Source: DAOULT01 sp964646625
GTDB taxonomy: Bacteria > Chloroflexota > Anaerolineae > CAZYHC01
DNA length: 64,000 bases
Direction: 5' to 3'
NCBI GenBank assembly: GCA_964646625.1
Contig: CAZYHC010000007.1
Location: 82,523 to 146,522 of the forward strand
Position 1 is the stretch's first letter, and each line of letters begins with the position of its first letter. The position numbers were made by a program, and so were the translations under genes. The notes below the pieces were generated by a model. It searched no databases, was not told the origin of the DNA, and saw nothing but the letters and a program-made list of their open reading frames with translations. Of this stretch, positions 1-7,870 are shown one piece after another.

Positions 1-57
1 CGTGGCGTATCCGCCCACGCAAACCGCGGCCGGGAGCACACCGTCGGGGATGTGCAT
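1..57 (-). CDS. cbiM: CbiM/NikM nickel-cobalt ECF transporter S component (N-terminus only)
   Basis: Only the first 19 codons lie in the window; the gene runs off the left edge. The translated start, MHIPDGVLP, is the family signature of CbiM/NikM, where the N-terminal Met-His-Ile segment with His at position 2 takes part in Ni/Co binding in the membrane-embedded substrate-capture subunit. Its ATG overlaps the stop codon of the upstream NikL-like gene (ATGA), which indicates translational coupling. The identification rests on the signature and on the neighbouring NikL-like gene and Fur-type regulator. Whether Ni or Co is the substrate cannot be told from this fragment. Confidence 0.85.
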   Translation of the reverse strand, partial: MHIPDGVLPAAVCVGGYAT

Positions 58-536
58 CAGTCTGTCCTCCCCTGGTCCGGGTGGGTCCTGCGCCTGGAAA
101 AGAACAGGGCGGTGCCGACGAATCCCCACCCCACACAGGCGGACGTGATCGCGATCTGGAGTGCGCTGTAGCCGGTGCTGCCCGCCATCGCTCCCCTGCC
201 TTCGCCAATTTCAACGTGAATCATATCGCCGTGACCAGCCTGGCGCACCTGGATGTCCCAGGTGCCGGGCTTCGTGGGGTCAGGGGTAAAGGTAAACTGG
301 CCGTCCTCATCGCATTCGCCGGTGAGCCAGGGTGTAGAGGGGTCGTCTGGGGCGTAGACCGTTACCTGACCGCCCGCCATCGGCCTGCCGTCGTCGTAGC
401 TGGCGGTGATCTCCACCGTGGTGGCGACCCTGTACTCTATCCTGGCCCCATGAGCCAGAGATAAGGCGGGCAGAACCAATGCCAACAAAAGAGCAAACAG
501 AACAACGAACAGACTGGCGAAAACTTTTCGTTTCAT
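57..536 (-). CDS. NikL-like accessory protein of a nickel/cobalt ECF transporter
   Basis: A 159-residue protein with an N-terminal signal/membrane segment (residues 1-29), a periplasmic beta-sandwich of the carboxypeptidase-regulatory-like type (about 35-110, with a GGQVTVYAPDD strand and GQFTFTPD turn) and a C-terminal membrane helix (about 122-143) followed by basic residues. Cleavage after SLA would leave His-Gly at the mature N-terminus. This architecture, directly upstream of and overlapping cbiM/nikM, matches NikL of NikKLMQO-type transporters. The start is placed at 536 because a GGAGGAG ribosome binding site precedes it; a 19-codon upstream extension is possible but lacks one. Cotranscription with the upstream lipoprotein gene is likely (25 bp gap). 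Confidence 0.75.
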   Translation of the reverse strand: MKRKVFASLFVVLFALLLALVLPALSLAHGARIEYRVATTVEITASYDDGRPMAGGQVTVYAPDDPSTPWLTGECDEDGQFTFTPDPTKPGTWDIQVRQAGHGDMIHVEIGEGRGAMAGSTGYSALQIAITSACVGWGFVGTALFFSRRRTHPDQGRTD

Positions 537-561
537 GGCCCGAACTCCTCCGGGTAAAGCC

Positions 562-1359
562 TTAATACTCGCAGTGACAGTGGCCTTCCCCAACGTGGCC
601 CAGGGTAGGCAGGATGTCTTCGAGCATCTGGTAGTCTTCGGGAGCGAGCTTTTCCTTGAGGCCGGCCAGGTCTACGTCGAGCTCTCCTCCCTCGGCAATG
701 GCGGCGAACATCTCAAAGCCGGGGGCGCCCAGGTTCAACTCGTCGTCCAGGGGCGTCTCGGCGTCGCCGAAGATGTGGTCAAAGTGGAAGGTCATTTCCT
801 GCTCGGCGGTGCTGCCTTTCTTGAGAATCCCCTTGCGCTCCTCGCCCACGAACTCGCCGCAGGTGTATTCGTACTCGTTTTCCACCTTGATGGTGAATTG
901 GACCTCTTCACTCTCTTTCGCGGCGGTGCCCGTTATAGCCAGGGAGTACCCCTGGGCCGGGCCGCTGGTCGCCTTGACCATCTTCCAGTGAACAGCGTTG
1001 TAATGGCCTTCGGGGGTGTCTTTGACTTCGCCGACCAGGATCGGATCGGCGTTCTCGTCCCCCTCTGCCAGATCGACGGTATGGGTGCCGGGCAGGCTGA
1101 CCTCTTTCCCGGCGCTGACCTGGCCCCCCTGGTGCGCATCGTACGGCGGGTCAGCCTGGTAGCTTTTCACCTCTGCCAGGGTGATGTACACCTTATCAAA
1201 CGTGATGGCCCAGCCGTCTTTGGAGACAAAACCTTGCCGCACAAAGTCCTCGCCGTTGGCGTATAACTGAAGCGTCCCCTTGCCAGGGCCACAGGCTGCC
1301 AGGGCCATGCTGAAAACGAACAGGGTGAAAATGATCGGGACAGGCATTCGTTTTCCCAT
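562..1359 (-). CDS. lipoprotein with C-terminal His/Cys tail, likely metal-related
   Basis: A 265-residue predicted lipoprotein: signal peptide with lipobox LAAC (Cys23), then an all-beta exported domain (about residues 28-200) resembling DUF4382-like lipoproteins, an acidic helical segment and a tail ending GHVGEGHCHCEY that looks like a metal-binding site. The start at 1359 is chosen for the AAGGAGGA upstream; an in-frame ATG at 1422 would put 21 charged residues before the signal peptide. It lies between a Fur-family gene and nikL/cbiM on the same strand, so a role in capturing or sensing Ni/Co/Zn is plausible, but that is inferred from context and tail composition only. Confidence 0.7.
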   Translation of the reverse strand: MGKRMPVPIIFTLFVFSMALAACGPGKGTLQLYANGEDFVRQGFVSKDGWAITFDKVYITLAEVKSYQADPPYDAHQGGQVSAGKEVSLPGTHTVDLAEGDENADPILVGEVKDTPEGHYNAVHWKMVKATSGPAQGYSLAITGTAAKESEEVQFTIKVENEYEYTCGEFVGEERKGILKKGSTAEQEMTFHFDHIFGDAETPLDDELNLGAPGFEMFAAIAEGGELDVDLAGLKEKLAPEDYQMLEDILPTLGHVGEGHCHCEY

Positions 1360-1526
1360 TTTTATTCGGAATCCTCCTTTTGATTTTTCATCTCTTTCAT
1401 CCGTGTTGATGTGCCTTCTCATCGCAGAGCACGCGGAGTGCGCTGAGATTTCAACAACGAACGTTCGTCGTTCTCGGCGCTCTCAGCGGCCTCAGCGGTG
1501 CAAAATAATCCGTGCAATCTGTGACC
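1360..1526. repeat. spacer between fur-family gene and lipoprotein gene with palindrome and ATCCGTG-type repeats
   Basis: This 167-bp gap contains a near-perfect palindrome at 1453-1472 (arms AACAACGAAC / GTTCGTCGTT) and several ATCCGTG/ATCTGTG motifs (about 1499-1540). Related ATCCGTG-type sequence occurs again at 2033-2070, on the other side of the regulator gene. The 15-nt core of the palindrome recurs inside the coding sequence at 9552-9571. No separate promoter for the lipoprotein gene is obvious; transcription may read through from the regulator. Confidence 0.5.
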
Positions 1527-1961
1527 TTAATCCGTGTCAGCCTGACACTCCTGGCACAGGCCCGGAATGGTCAGTGAGCCCGAGTCTACCTCGAAGCCGT
1601 AGCCTGCCCCCAGATGGTCGATGAGGGGTTGGATTTCCCCCTGGTCCACCCCTATGAGCGTACCGCAGGAGCGGCAGAGGAGGTGGAGATGTGGGCCGTG
1701 CACCCCCAGGAGTTCGTAACGACGCTGCCCATCGCCCGGGTCGATGACGGCCACCAGTTGGAACTCCTGGAGAAGCTCCAGGGTTCGATAGATGGTGGAG
1801 ATGTCCACGCAGGAGCTTAGGGTTTGAACCCTGTCGTGAATCTCCTCGGCGGTAGCCAGCCCCTCTACCTGGTGCATGACCGTCAACACCATCTCCCGTT
1901 GGGGGGTGAGCCGGAAGCCGCGCTCGCGGAGTTGTTTCAGGAAGATTTCCTCGCAGGCCAT
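1527..1961 (-). CDS. Fur-family metal-responsive transcriptional regulator
   Basis: A 144-residue Fur/Zur/Nur-type repressor. The N-terminal winged helix contains LTPQREMVL and the recognition-helix region DISTIYRTLELL. The dimerisation domain carries the HxHLLC motif (HLHLLCRSCG) and a second CxxC (CQEC) near the C-terminus, together the usual structural zinc site. The start at 1961 follows AGGAG; an upstream in-frame extension of 26 codons would run through the promoter and operator. Its gene is the first of the minus-strand run ending in Ni/Co transport genes, so control of nickel or cobalt uptake (a Nur-like role) is the best contextual guess; family membership alone cannot separate Fur, Zur and Nur. 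Confidence 0.9.
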   Translation of the reverse strand: MACEEIFLKQLRERGFRLTPQREMVLTVMHQVEGLATAEEIHDRVQTLSSCVDISTIYRTLELLQEFQLVAVIDPGDGQRRYELLGVHGPHLHLLCRSCGTLIGVDQGEIQPLIDHLGAGYGFEVDSGSLTIPGLCQECQADTD

Positions 1962-1981
1962 TGTCGCGCTCCTTTGCTGTT

Positions 1982-2030
1982 GCAATTGATTGCAGTTGCT
2001 ATTATAGCACAACTTCTCACTTTGCGCAAA
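1982..2030 (-). promoter_or_regulatory. promoter and putative auto-operator of the Fur-family gene
   Basis: On the minus strand there is a perfect -10 TATAAT (2002-2007) with TTGCGC at 2025-2030, spaced 17 bp. Just downstream of the -10, over the expected transcription start, lies an inverted repeat TGCAAT-N2-ATTGCA (1982-1995). This placement fits a repressor site, most simply for the Fur-family protein itself. The binding is inferred. Confidence 0.65.
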
Positions 2031-2091
2031 CGCGGACACGGATTCTGGTCGCGGATTTCACAGATGCGGATGATTCGCAGGCTGGTGTTTA

Positions 2092-2120
2092 TTGCGTAAA
2101 AGAGGAAATGGCGGTATAAT
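2092..2120 (+). promoter_or_regulatory. promoter of the QueG-like gene
   Basis: TTGCGT (2092-2097), a 17-bp spacer and a perfect TATAAT (2115-2120) precede the ATG at 2159 by about 38 bp. It is divergent to the Fur-gene promoter, about 85 bp away, and shares the unusual TTGCG -35. Confidence 0.65.
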
Positions 2121-2158
2121 GGCGGCGTAGAATCTGGGGCGTCCTGGAGGGGCAGAAA

Positions 2159-2902
2159 ATGGTGGATATGGATGGCGTTCTGGAGGAGTTTGTTCGGGGG
2201 AGACGAATCCCCATCTTTGGCGTAGCAAGTGCCGATGGCTTTGAGCACACTCTGCCGGGATGGCATCCCAAACAACTGATGCCTCGGTGCAAAAGTGTGG
2301 TGGTCTTCGGCTGTCCGTTCGTGGAGCATCCCCTGCATGTGGATGAAGAAACCCATATTTCCGATCAGTCTTGGTGGGCTGCAAACGAGCCGGTATATCG
2401 CCAAGTGGCAGGATGGCGGGGAGAGTTGGTCGATCTCTTTAACGAGTTTGGCCTGGGAGCAGCTAATTTTGGGGGGTTTTGGCTCACTTCCGAGCCCACG
2501 TTCTCCTATCGGCTGGCGCAATACGAAGCAGGGCTGGGCGTTTTCGGGCGTTTTGGGGTCTGTTTGAACCCTGATTTCGGGTGCTACTATTATGCAGGTG
2601 TGCTGCTCACTGAAGCGGAGTTGACCCCTTCCGATAAGGACAGATTGGTGGATTTCGAGCCCTGTGAGGGCTGTAGTCTTTGCGCTGAGGTCTGTCCTGT
2701 AAAGGCCCTTGACGTGTCCCAGGCTCCAGCCAGGGGCTACAACCGGGAGCTTTGCACGAGGTTCGTCCTGAAGCTCAAGCAGCGATACGAGAGGGGTGTC
2801 AGCCACCATTTTGACAATGTGAAAGTATGCTCTCATTGTTTCACTGTTTGTCCCTGGGCTAAAAACAAAATGAATCGGGGCACATCGTCTAACACGGCGT
2901 AA
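2159..2902 (+). CDS. QueG-like 4Fe-4S protein (epoxyqueuosine-reductase-related)
   Basis: A 247-residue cytoplasmic protein with two ferredoxin-type clusters: CEGCSLCAEVCP beginning at Cys169, and a second set formed by a Cys near residue 199 and CSHCFTVCPW near the C-terminus. The N-terminal half resembles the cobalamin-binding part of QueG-type reductases, but the protein is shorter than QueG and lacks its C-terminal HEAT-like extension, so an epoxyqueuosine role is doubtful; many such paralogues are uncharacterised. A GGAGG precedes the ATG. A more divergent relative is encoded at 34338-35072. Confidence 0.7.
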   Translation: MVDMDGVLEEFVRGRRIPIFGVASADGFEHTLPGWHPKQLMPRCKSVVVFGCPFVEHPLHVDEETHISDQSWWAANEPVYRQVAGWRGELVDLFNEFGLGAANFGGFWLTSEPTFSYRLAQYEAGLGVFGRFGVCLNPDFGCYYYAGVLLTEAELTPSDKDRLVDFEPCEGCSLCAEVCPVKALDVSQAPARGYNRELCTRFVLKLKQRYERGVSHHFDNVKVCSHCFTVCPWAKNKMNRGTSSNTA

Positions 2903-2967
2903 GCGGCTCAGGTATCGGATCCATTCGCCCGCAAAGGGCAAAGAAAAGGGTAGAAAGGAGGTAAATC

Positions 2968-4002
2968 ATGTATCGCTTACTTTTGGCTCTGGGTATGACC
3001 TTTGGACTGTTATTAGCGCTTGCGCTCGCGTTGGCGGTTCCGGACATCAACTTGCAGCAACACCTTGACATTAACGTAGACGATTTTGTTCCAGGCGGTC
3101 GCCTCACCTCCGGCTACTGTGAGCGGGTGCGCAACGGCCATCACGAGACACACCCCGGCGTGGACATCGCCGTGATCTCCGGCACTCGGTCGCTGCCGGT
3201 GACGGTGACGGCGGGCGTCACCGGCCATGTGGAAGTAACCTATCCCTTTACTGGTCACCACTATGCTGCCACCGCGTCGAACTCTGAATGGCTGCGCAAC
3301 TTCAACACCGTTGTGATTAGCGATTCGACCAGCCACAACTTTTTCCTGTATGCCCACTTCTCAAGAATTATGTCAGGCATTGCGGCCTCGACGACGGTGA
3401 CGCCCGGCACGCCCATCGGCATCATCGGCGGCATGGGGGCAGCGTGCACGAACACCTTCGGCAATCACCTGCACCTGGAAATCCGTCGAGATATCGGGGC
3501 GTCCGGTTGGGCGACCGCAGAACTCGACCTGGTGACCAGCGGCACCAAAAACCACGCCATCAGCCCCACGCTCGTGCTCGGCCCGAACATGAGCGTGACG
3601 GTCCCATCAAATGCGGACAGGGGAGGTGGGGGGATGCACAATTACAGCTACGAAATTATCAATGACCCGACCAGTGACCTGCCTGTCGAGATTCTGCGCA
3701 TCGGCTACAAGGGCACGTCCCCTTACACCGTGACGAGCGTTCCAGAAGGGTGGACCTACAGCACGTGGCCCGAAAGTCCAGACTGGGTCTGGTTCTACGC
3801 TCCTCCGAGCGCACCAGGGGAGCCTGGCGCTACACTTGCCGGTTTTGCCTACGCCAGCCTGGACCCGCCCGGCCAGGTGCCCTTCTTCGTGGCCTACGAC
3901 GATGCGGGCCACGGTGGTGGACTGGGCCACACGGAAGTCACAGTGTGGGGGGCGTATAGCAGGCCACCCACCTACTTGCCAATTATACTGAAGAATCACT
4001 GA
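2968..4002 (+). CDS. secreted M23-family (LytM-like) peptidase
   Basis: A 344-residue exported protein: signal peptide (1-27), an M23 metallopeptidase domain (about 45-200) with the HxxxD zinc motif in HPGVDIA and the HLHLE motif (His167, His169), then a beta-rich C-terminal region of about 130 residues. It ends in TYLPIILKNH, a tail also seen in modified form in the protease at 58769-61615. M23 enzymes cleave peptidoglycan cross-links or secreted peptides. A strong AAAGGAGG precedes the ATG. It is probably a separate transcription unit or cotranscribed with the gene 65 bp upstream. Confidence 0.85.
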   Translation: MYRLLLALGMTFGLLLALALALAVPDINLQQHLDINVDDFVPGGRLTSGYCERVRNGHHETHPGVDIAVISGTRSLPVTVTAGVTGHVEVTYPFTGHHYAATASNSEWLRNFNTVVISDSTSHNFFLYAHFSRIMSGIAASTTVTPGTPIGIIGGMGAACTNTFGNHLHLEIRRDIGASGWATAELDLVTSGTKNHAISPTLVLGPNMSVTVPSNADRGGGGMHNYSYEIINDPTSDLPVEILRIGYKGTSPYTVTSVPEGWTYSTWPESPDWVWFYAPPSAPGEPGATLAGFAYASLDPPGQVPFFVAYDDAGHGGGLGHTEVTVWGAYSRPPTYLPIILKNH

Positions 4003-4028
4003 CCGACCCGAAACTGACCCTGAGAGGC

Positions 4029-4517
4029 ATGGTGGCGAAAACATTTCAAGTTAGACCGTTAAATAAAGGCGACCACGATTGGGTGGCTCGTGTCCTTGCA
4101 GAACATTGGGGTTCCACGAAAGTTGTGACGCGCGGCAGAATCCATGATGCCGACGAGTTGCCTGGTTTCGTGGCGGTGCAGGAGAATAAACCGGTGGGGT
4201 TGGCGACGTATCGCATAGATGGCGACCAGTGCGAAATTGTCACGCTTCATAGCCCGGTAGAAGGGATAGGAATTGGCTCTGCTTTAATAAACGCGGTCAA
4301 AACTGTGGCCGTTTCCGCAAGGTGCAGGCGCCTCTGGCTCATAACCACCAACGATAACCTGGCGGCTTTACGCTTCTATCAAAAAAGGGGGTTTCTGCTG
4401 GTGGCGGTGCACCGCAATGCGCTCGAACAGTCGCGCCGACTAAAGCCAGAAATCCCCCTGGTGGGCATAGACGGGATCCCACTTCGAGATGAAATAGAAC
4501 TTGAAATGCTTTTGTGA
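4029..4517 (+). CDS. GNAT-family N-acetyltransferase
   Basis: A 162-residue GNAT acetyltransferase. The acetyl-CoA binding segment lies around HSPVEGIGIGSALINAV, a variant of the R/QxxGxG/A loop, followed by TTNDNLAALRFYQKRGF, the classical beta5/alpha4 region. The C-terminus, with HRNALEQSRRLKPEIP and EIELEML, resembles small GNATs of unknown substrate. It is 12 bp upstream of a second GNAT gene and 26 bp after the M23 peptidase gene, so the three may be cotranscribed. Confidence 0.85.
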   Translation: MVAKTFQVRPLNKGDHDWVARVLAEHWGSTKVVTRGRIHDADELPGFVAVQENKPVGLATYRIDGDQCEIVTLHSPVEGIGIGSALINAVKTVAVSARCRRLWLITTNDNLAALRFYQKRGFLLVAVHRNALEQSRRLKPEIPLVGIDGIPLRDEIELEMLL

Positions 4518-4529
4518 AGGAGAAAAACC

Positions 4530-5120
4530 ATGTCTTCCGAAGCGGCATCATTACCCCCTCTGGAGTTCCACCTGCTGACGCCAGAGCGCTGGCAAGACCT
4601 CGAAGCGCTGTTTGGCGAGCGAGGCGCTTGCGGCGGCTGCTGGTGTATGTGGTGGAGAGTGAAGCGATCTCAATTCGAGAAGCAAAAAGGCGAGGAGAAC
4701 AGGAGAGCCTTCAAGGAAATAGTGGATTCAGGTGAAATTCCGGGTCTTCTGGCCTATGCTGAGGGTCAGCCCATCGGCTGGTGTTCGGTGGCTCCCAGGG
4801 AAGACTTTCCAGTTTTGGACCGCTCTCGGACGCTGAAGAGGGTGGACGACCAGCCCGTTTGGTCTGTGGTCTGCTTTTTTGTGGCAAAGCCGTTCAGACG
4901 CAAAGGGGTTACAGCAGAGTTGTTGAGGGCCGCCGTGGAATACGCCAGGGAACGAGGGGCAAAAATTGTCGAAGGATATCCCATCGAGCCGAAGAAGCCC
5001 GACATGCCTGCCCCTTTCGCCTGGACTGGTTTGGCGTCCACGTTCCGCAGGGCGGGATTTGTGGAAGTACTGCGGCGGTCAGAGACTCGACCAATTATGC
5101 GCTACTTTATCGAAGAGTAG
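4530..5120 (+). CDS. GNAT-family N-acetyltransferase, GCWCMWW subtype
   Basis: A 196-residue GNAT. Near residue 35 it has the Cys/Trp-rich stretch CGGCWCMWW characteristic of a small bacterial GNAT subfamily. The acetyl-CoA site is at FFVAKPFRRKGVTAELLRAA (RRKGV). The C-terminal part FRRAGFVEVLRRSETRPIMR follows the usual GNAT fold. It is preceded by AAGGAG. The substrate is unknown. Confidence 0.85.
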   Translation: MSSEAASLPPLEFHLLTPERWQDLEALFGERGACGGCWCMWWRVKRSQFEKQKGEENRRAFKEIVDSGEIPGLLAYAEGQPIGWCSVAPREDFPVLDRSRTLKRVDDQPVWSVVCFFVAKPFRRKGVTAELLRAAVEYARERGAKIVEGYPIEPKKPDMPAPFAWTGLASTFRRAGFVEVLRRSETRPIMRYFIEE

Positions 5121-5159
5121 CAGGATATACGCAATTCTTTTTAAGGAGGATTTTTTGCT

Positions 5160-5549
5160 ATGGATTGGTTACTTGGTTACTTTGATCTGAGCGGGGTGGC
5201 TGTGGGCTCCAACGCTCAGGCGATAAGGTTTTTGCCGGAGGGCGCTGTCGGTTACGGTCTTACCCCGGAGTGGCAGTTGTACATCTATCTGGCGCTGGTG
5301 GTTGGCATTATTGCCAACAACTATCTGAGGTCCTTGCAGAGGGGAGGCTGCTTTTTCTCCCCTCGTTCGTTAATCATCAGCGCCATCAGCGGGGCGGTTT
5401 TGCTGCCCGTGGTGTATCGTCAGGTGCAGTTGAACCACGCCGAGCCTACCATCGTGCAATTGGCCATGATCTTCACCACCGGCCTGGGCTATGAGAGCCT
5501 GCTGGGCTCGGCGGTGGATTTCAGGTTCACGGGGCAAAAACGGCGTTGA
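5160..5549 (+). CDS. small predicted membrane protein at head of GT39 array
   Basis: Not recognised. A 129-residue protein with about three hydrophobic segments (residues 38-56, 70-86 and 97-115) and a basic C-terminus. The ATG at 5160 has AAGGAGGA at good spacing. Its TGA overlaps the ATG of the first GT39 gene (TGATG), so the two are probably translationally coupled and functionally linked, perhaps as an accessory subunit. No catalytic motif is visible. Confidence 0.75.
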   Translation: MDWLLGYFDLSGVAVGSNAQAIRFLPEGAVGYGLTPEWQLYIYLALVVGIIANNYLRSLQRGGCFFSPRSLIISAISGAVLLPVVYRQVQLNHAEPTIVQLAMIFTTGLGYESLLGSAVDFRFTGQKRR

Positions 5550-7870
5550 TGGGCTCTCTTACGTATCTTCTTGGGAAGCGCCAGCATCTCTGGCTTATGG
5601 CCGTTCTGGTGGCGGCTAATGCCTTCATAGCGCTCACCGAGCTCTCGGTTTTACGCTATTTGAGCGCCGTTCTGCTGCTCTTCTTCCTGCCCGGCCTGGC
5701 TTTTATGGAACTGATGGAGCGCATGGAGCTGGTCGGGGAGGTCAGTTGGTTTGAGCGCCTGACGCTCAGTGGCGGCCTCAGTTACGTTCTTTCGTCGCTG
5801 GCTACGCTGATTGTGCACTATCTGCCTGGCCCCATAAGTATGGCCTCGATCCTGCTGGCCTGCGACCTGCTTATCCTTGTGCCCTTGCTCCTGAGTATGG
5901 GCCGTCCCCGCCTGGGAGGGGATAGCCGCCTGTCTTTTAATTTTAACTGGTCGCTGGTGGTCTTGCTGGTAATGGCGGCCTGGCCTCGCCTGGTCTTCCT
6001 GGGCTATTCCGAATTCCAGGGCGACGAGGCGGTGGTGATGTTCACGGCGGCCCAGGCCATCGTGGGCGAGGAGCACGCCCTGTTCACACACAGCAAAGGC
6101 CCCGCCGAAATACTTTTGCCGACCGGCTTATGGCTGCTGGCCGGGTGGATAGACGAGTTTGGGGCGCGGCTGCCCTTCGCTCTGGCCGGGCTTTTGGGCG
6201 TTGCGGCCCTTTACGGGCTGGGCGAACGGCTTTTCAACCGGTGGGTGGGCTTGCTGGCTGCTTTGCTTTTGGCCGTCAACGGCTACTTCGTGGGCTTTGG
6301 GCGCATTGTGCAGTATCAAAGCCTGGTGCTGGCTATGAGCGCTCTGGCTTTGTGGTGCGCTTACCGTTTCCGTGCCGACCGGGCCGGGGGGCACGCCTTG
6401 TTGAGCGGGCTGTTTCTGGGCTTCGGCCTGTTGGCCCACTATGACGCCGTGCTGACCCTGCCGGCGGCGTTTTACCTGCTGGCCGGGCGGTGGGCCGAGG
6501 GCAAAAAGTGGCTGGCCCTTTGTCTGTTTCTTATGGTGGTCGTGCCGCTGCTTTTTTACCCGCCTTTCGTGGCCGACCAGGAGTTTGCGTCCACCTACGG
6601 CTACCTGGGAGGCACCAGGCTAGGCCACAAACTGCCCGTCAACAACCTGCCTTCTTTTTTCGTGCTGAGCACGGTTTACAATTCGACTTACTACCTGGTC
6701 TTTTTGATCCTGCTTTTGGGTTGGGCGGTGGTGGCCGCTTTTTTCAGGCTCGACGTGGGGCGGAAACTCTGCTTCATCTGGCTGGCCGTACCTGCCGTGT
6801 TTTACCTGTTTATTGTCGCCAAACCGCTGACCCACGTTTACACCCTTTTCCCGGCCTGGACGCTGCTGGCCGGGCTGGCCCTGGACCAGATTGATGGGCT
6901 GTTGAGGAGGATTAAATGGGCTATGGCCGGGCGGGCGGTTTTCGTCGTGCTCTACGTTATCTTTGCCTGGTACGTTTTTCTGGTTTTCGTCTGGCACGAC
7001 CCGGAATACAAACGCACCTACCCGGCCCACAAAAACGCCTTCTACTGGACAGTCTACGACGAGTTGCCCCCGGCAGGCTATTTTGGTTTTCCTTACCGCG
7101 CCGGGTGGAAAGCGGTGGGCGAACTTTACCGCACCGGGGCGTTGCAGGACGATTATCTGAGCAACGAGGAGGAGATCATCACCTTCTGGTACGCACGCGG
7201 CGCATTCCGCGCCTGCCCCGACCATGCCCCTGACTATTACCTGATAGCCGAAAACGTGCAGGATGAGCGGCCCATCGGCGATGGGCCGCAGGACTATGCC
7301 CTGGCTGGCACCGTGTCGGTCGAGGGCCGCCCCAGGCTGCGTATTTACCGACACCCCCAGGTCCGCGCCGAATTTGGCCTGCTCGCCGCAAAGGACTACG
7401 AGGCCGACTTCGACCGCCACACCACCCCCCAAAACGTGGCCGGAATAGCTATCGACCACCCTTTGAACATCACGCTGCAAGGGCCTTCCAGCCAGGTGCA
7501 GCTTCTGGGCTACGCCCTGGATACCAGCCGCGCCCAACCGGGCGGTAGCCTGCGGCTGACGCTTTACTGGCAGGTCGAAAAACGCCTGAGCATCAACTAC
7601 TACGTCTTCAGCCACCTGGAATCAGACCGCGTCTGGGGCCAGAGCGACGGCGTGCCCGTCTGCCACAACTACCCCACCAACGCCTGGCGGCCCGACACGG
7701 TAATCGTTGATCGCCGCTGGTTGCCCATCTCCCCCGAAACGCCGCCGGGCCGCTGCCCGCTGCTGGTCGGTCTATACGAGCCGCAAAGCGGACAACGCCT
7801 CGACGTCCTCGACCAGGCCGGGAATCCACAGGGCAACAGCGTGCTGTTGCAAGAGGTGACGATTGAGTGA
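5549..7870 (+). CDS. GT39/PMT-like membrane glycosyltransferase with C-terminal beta-sandwich domain (copy 1)
   Basis: A 773-residue multi-pass protein. Residues 1-120 form a four-helix hydrophobic module. The GT-C catalytic region (about 140-480) begins with LGYSEFQGDEAVVM, whose acidic pair fits the Asp/Glu motif of GT39 (PMT/ArnT) enzymes that transfer sugars from polyprenyl-phosphate donors on the outer face of the membrane. A C-terminal beta-sandwich (about 634-773) has the hallmark LLGYxL...LTLYWQ...VFSHL...PGRCPLLVGLY pattern repeated throughout this locus. The start is the ATG at 5549 (TGATG overlap with the preceding gene). Its paralogue is 10449-12902. The acceptor and the sugar are unknown. 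Confidence 0.85.
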   Translation: MGSLTYLLGKRQHLWLMAVLVAANAFIALTELSVLRYLSAVLLLFFLPGLAFMELMERMELVGEVSWFERLTLSGGLSYVLSSLATLIVHYLPGPISMASILLACDLLILVPLLLSMGRPRLGGDSRLSFNFNWSLVVLLVMAAWPRLVFLGYSEFQGDEAVVMFTAAQAIVGEEHALFTHSKGPAEILLPTGLWLLAGWIDEFGARLPFALAGLLGVAALYGLGERLFNRWVGLLAALLLAVNGYFVGFGRIVQYQSLVLAMSALALWCAYRFRADRAGGHALLSGLFLGFGLLAHYDAVLTLPAAFYLLAGRWAEGKKWLALCLFLMVVVPLLFYPPFVADQEFASTYGYLGGTRLGHKLPVNNLPSFFVLSTVYNSTYYLVFLILLLGWAVVAAFFRLDVGRKLCFIWLAVPAVFYLFIVAKPLTHVYTLFPAWTLLAGLALDQIDGLLRRIKWAMAGRAVFVVLYVIFAWYVFLVFVWHDPEYKRTYPAHKNAFYWTVYDELPPAGYFGFPYRAGWKAVGELYRTGALQDDYLSNEEEIITFWYARGAFRACPDHAPDYYLIAENVQDERPIGDGPQDYALAGTVSVEGRPRLRIYRHPQVRAEFGLLAAKDYEADFDRHTTPQNVAGIAIDHPLNITLQGPSSQVQLLGYALDTSRAQPGGSLRLTLYWQVEKRLSINYYVFSHLESDRVWGQSDGVPVCHNYPTNAWRPDTVIVDRRWLPISPETPPGRCPLLVGLYEPQSGQRLDVLDQAGNPQGNSVLLQEVTIE

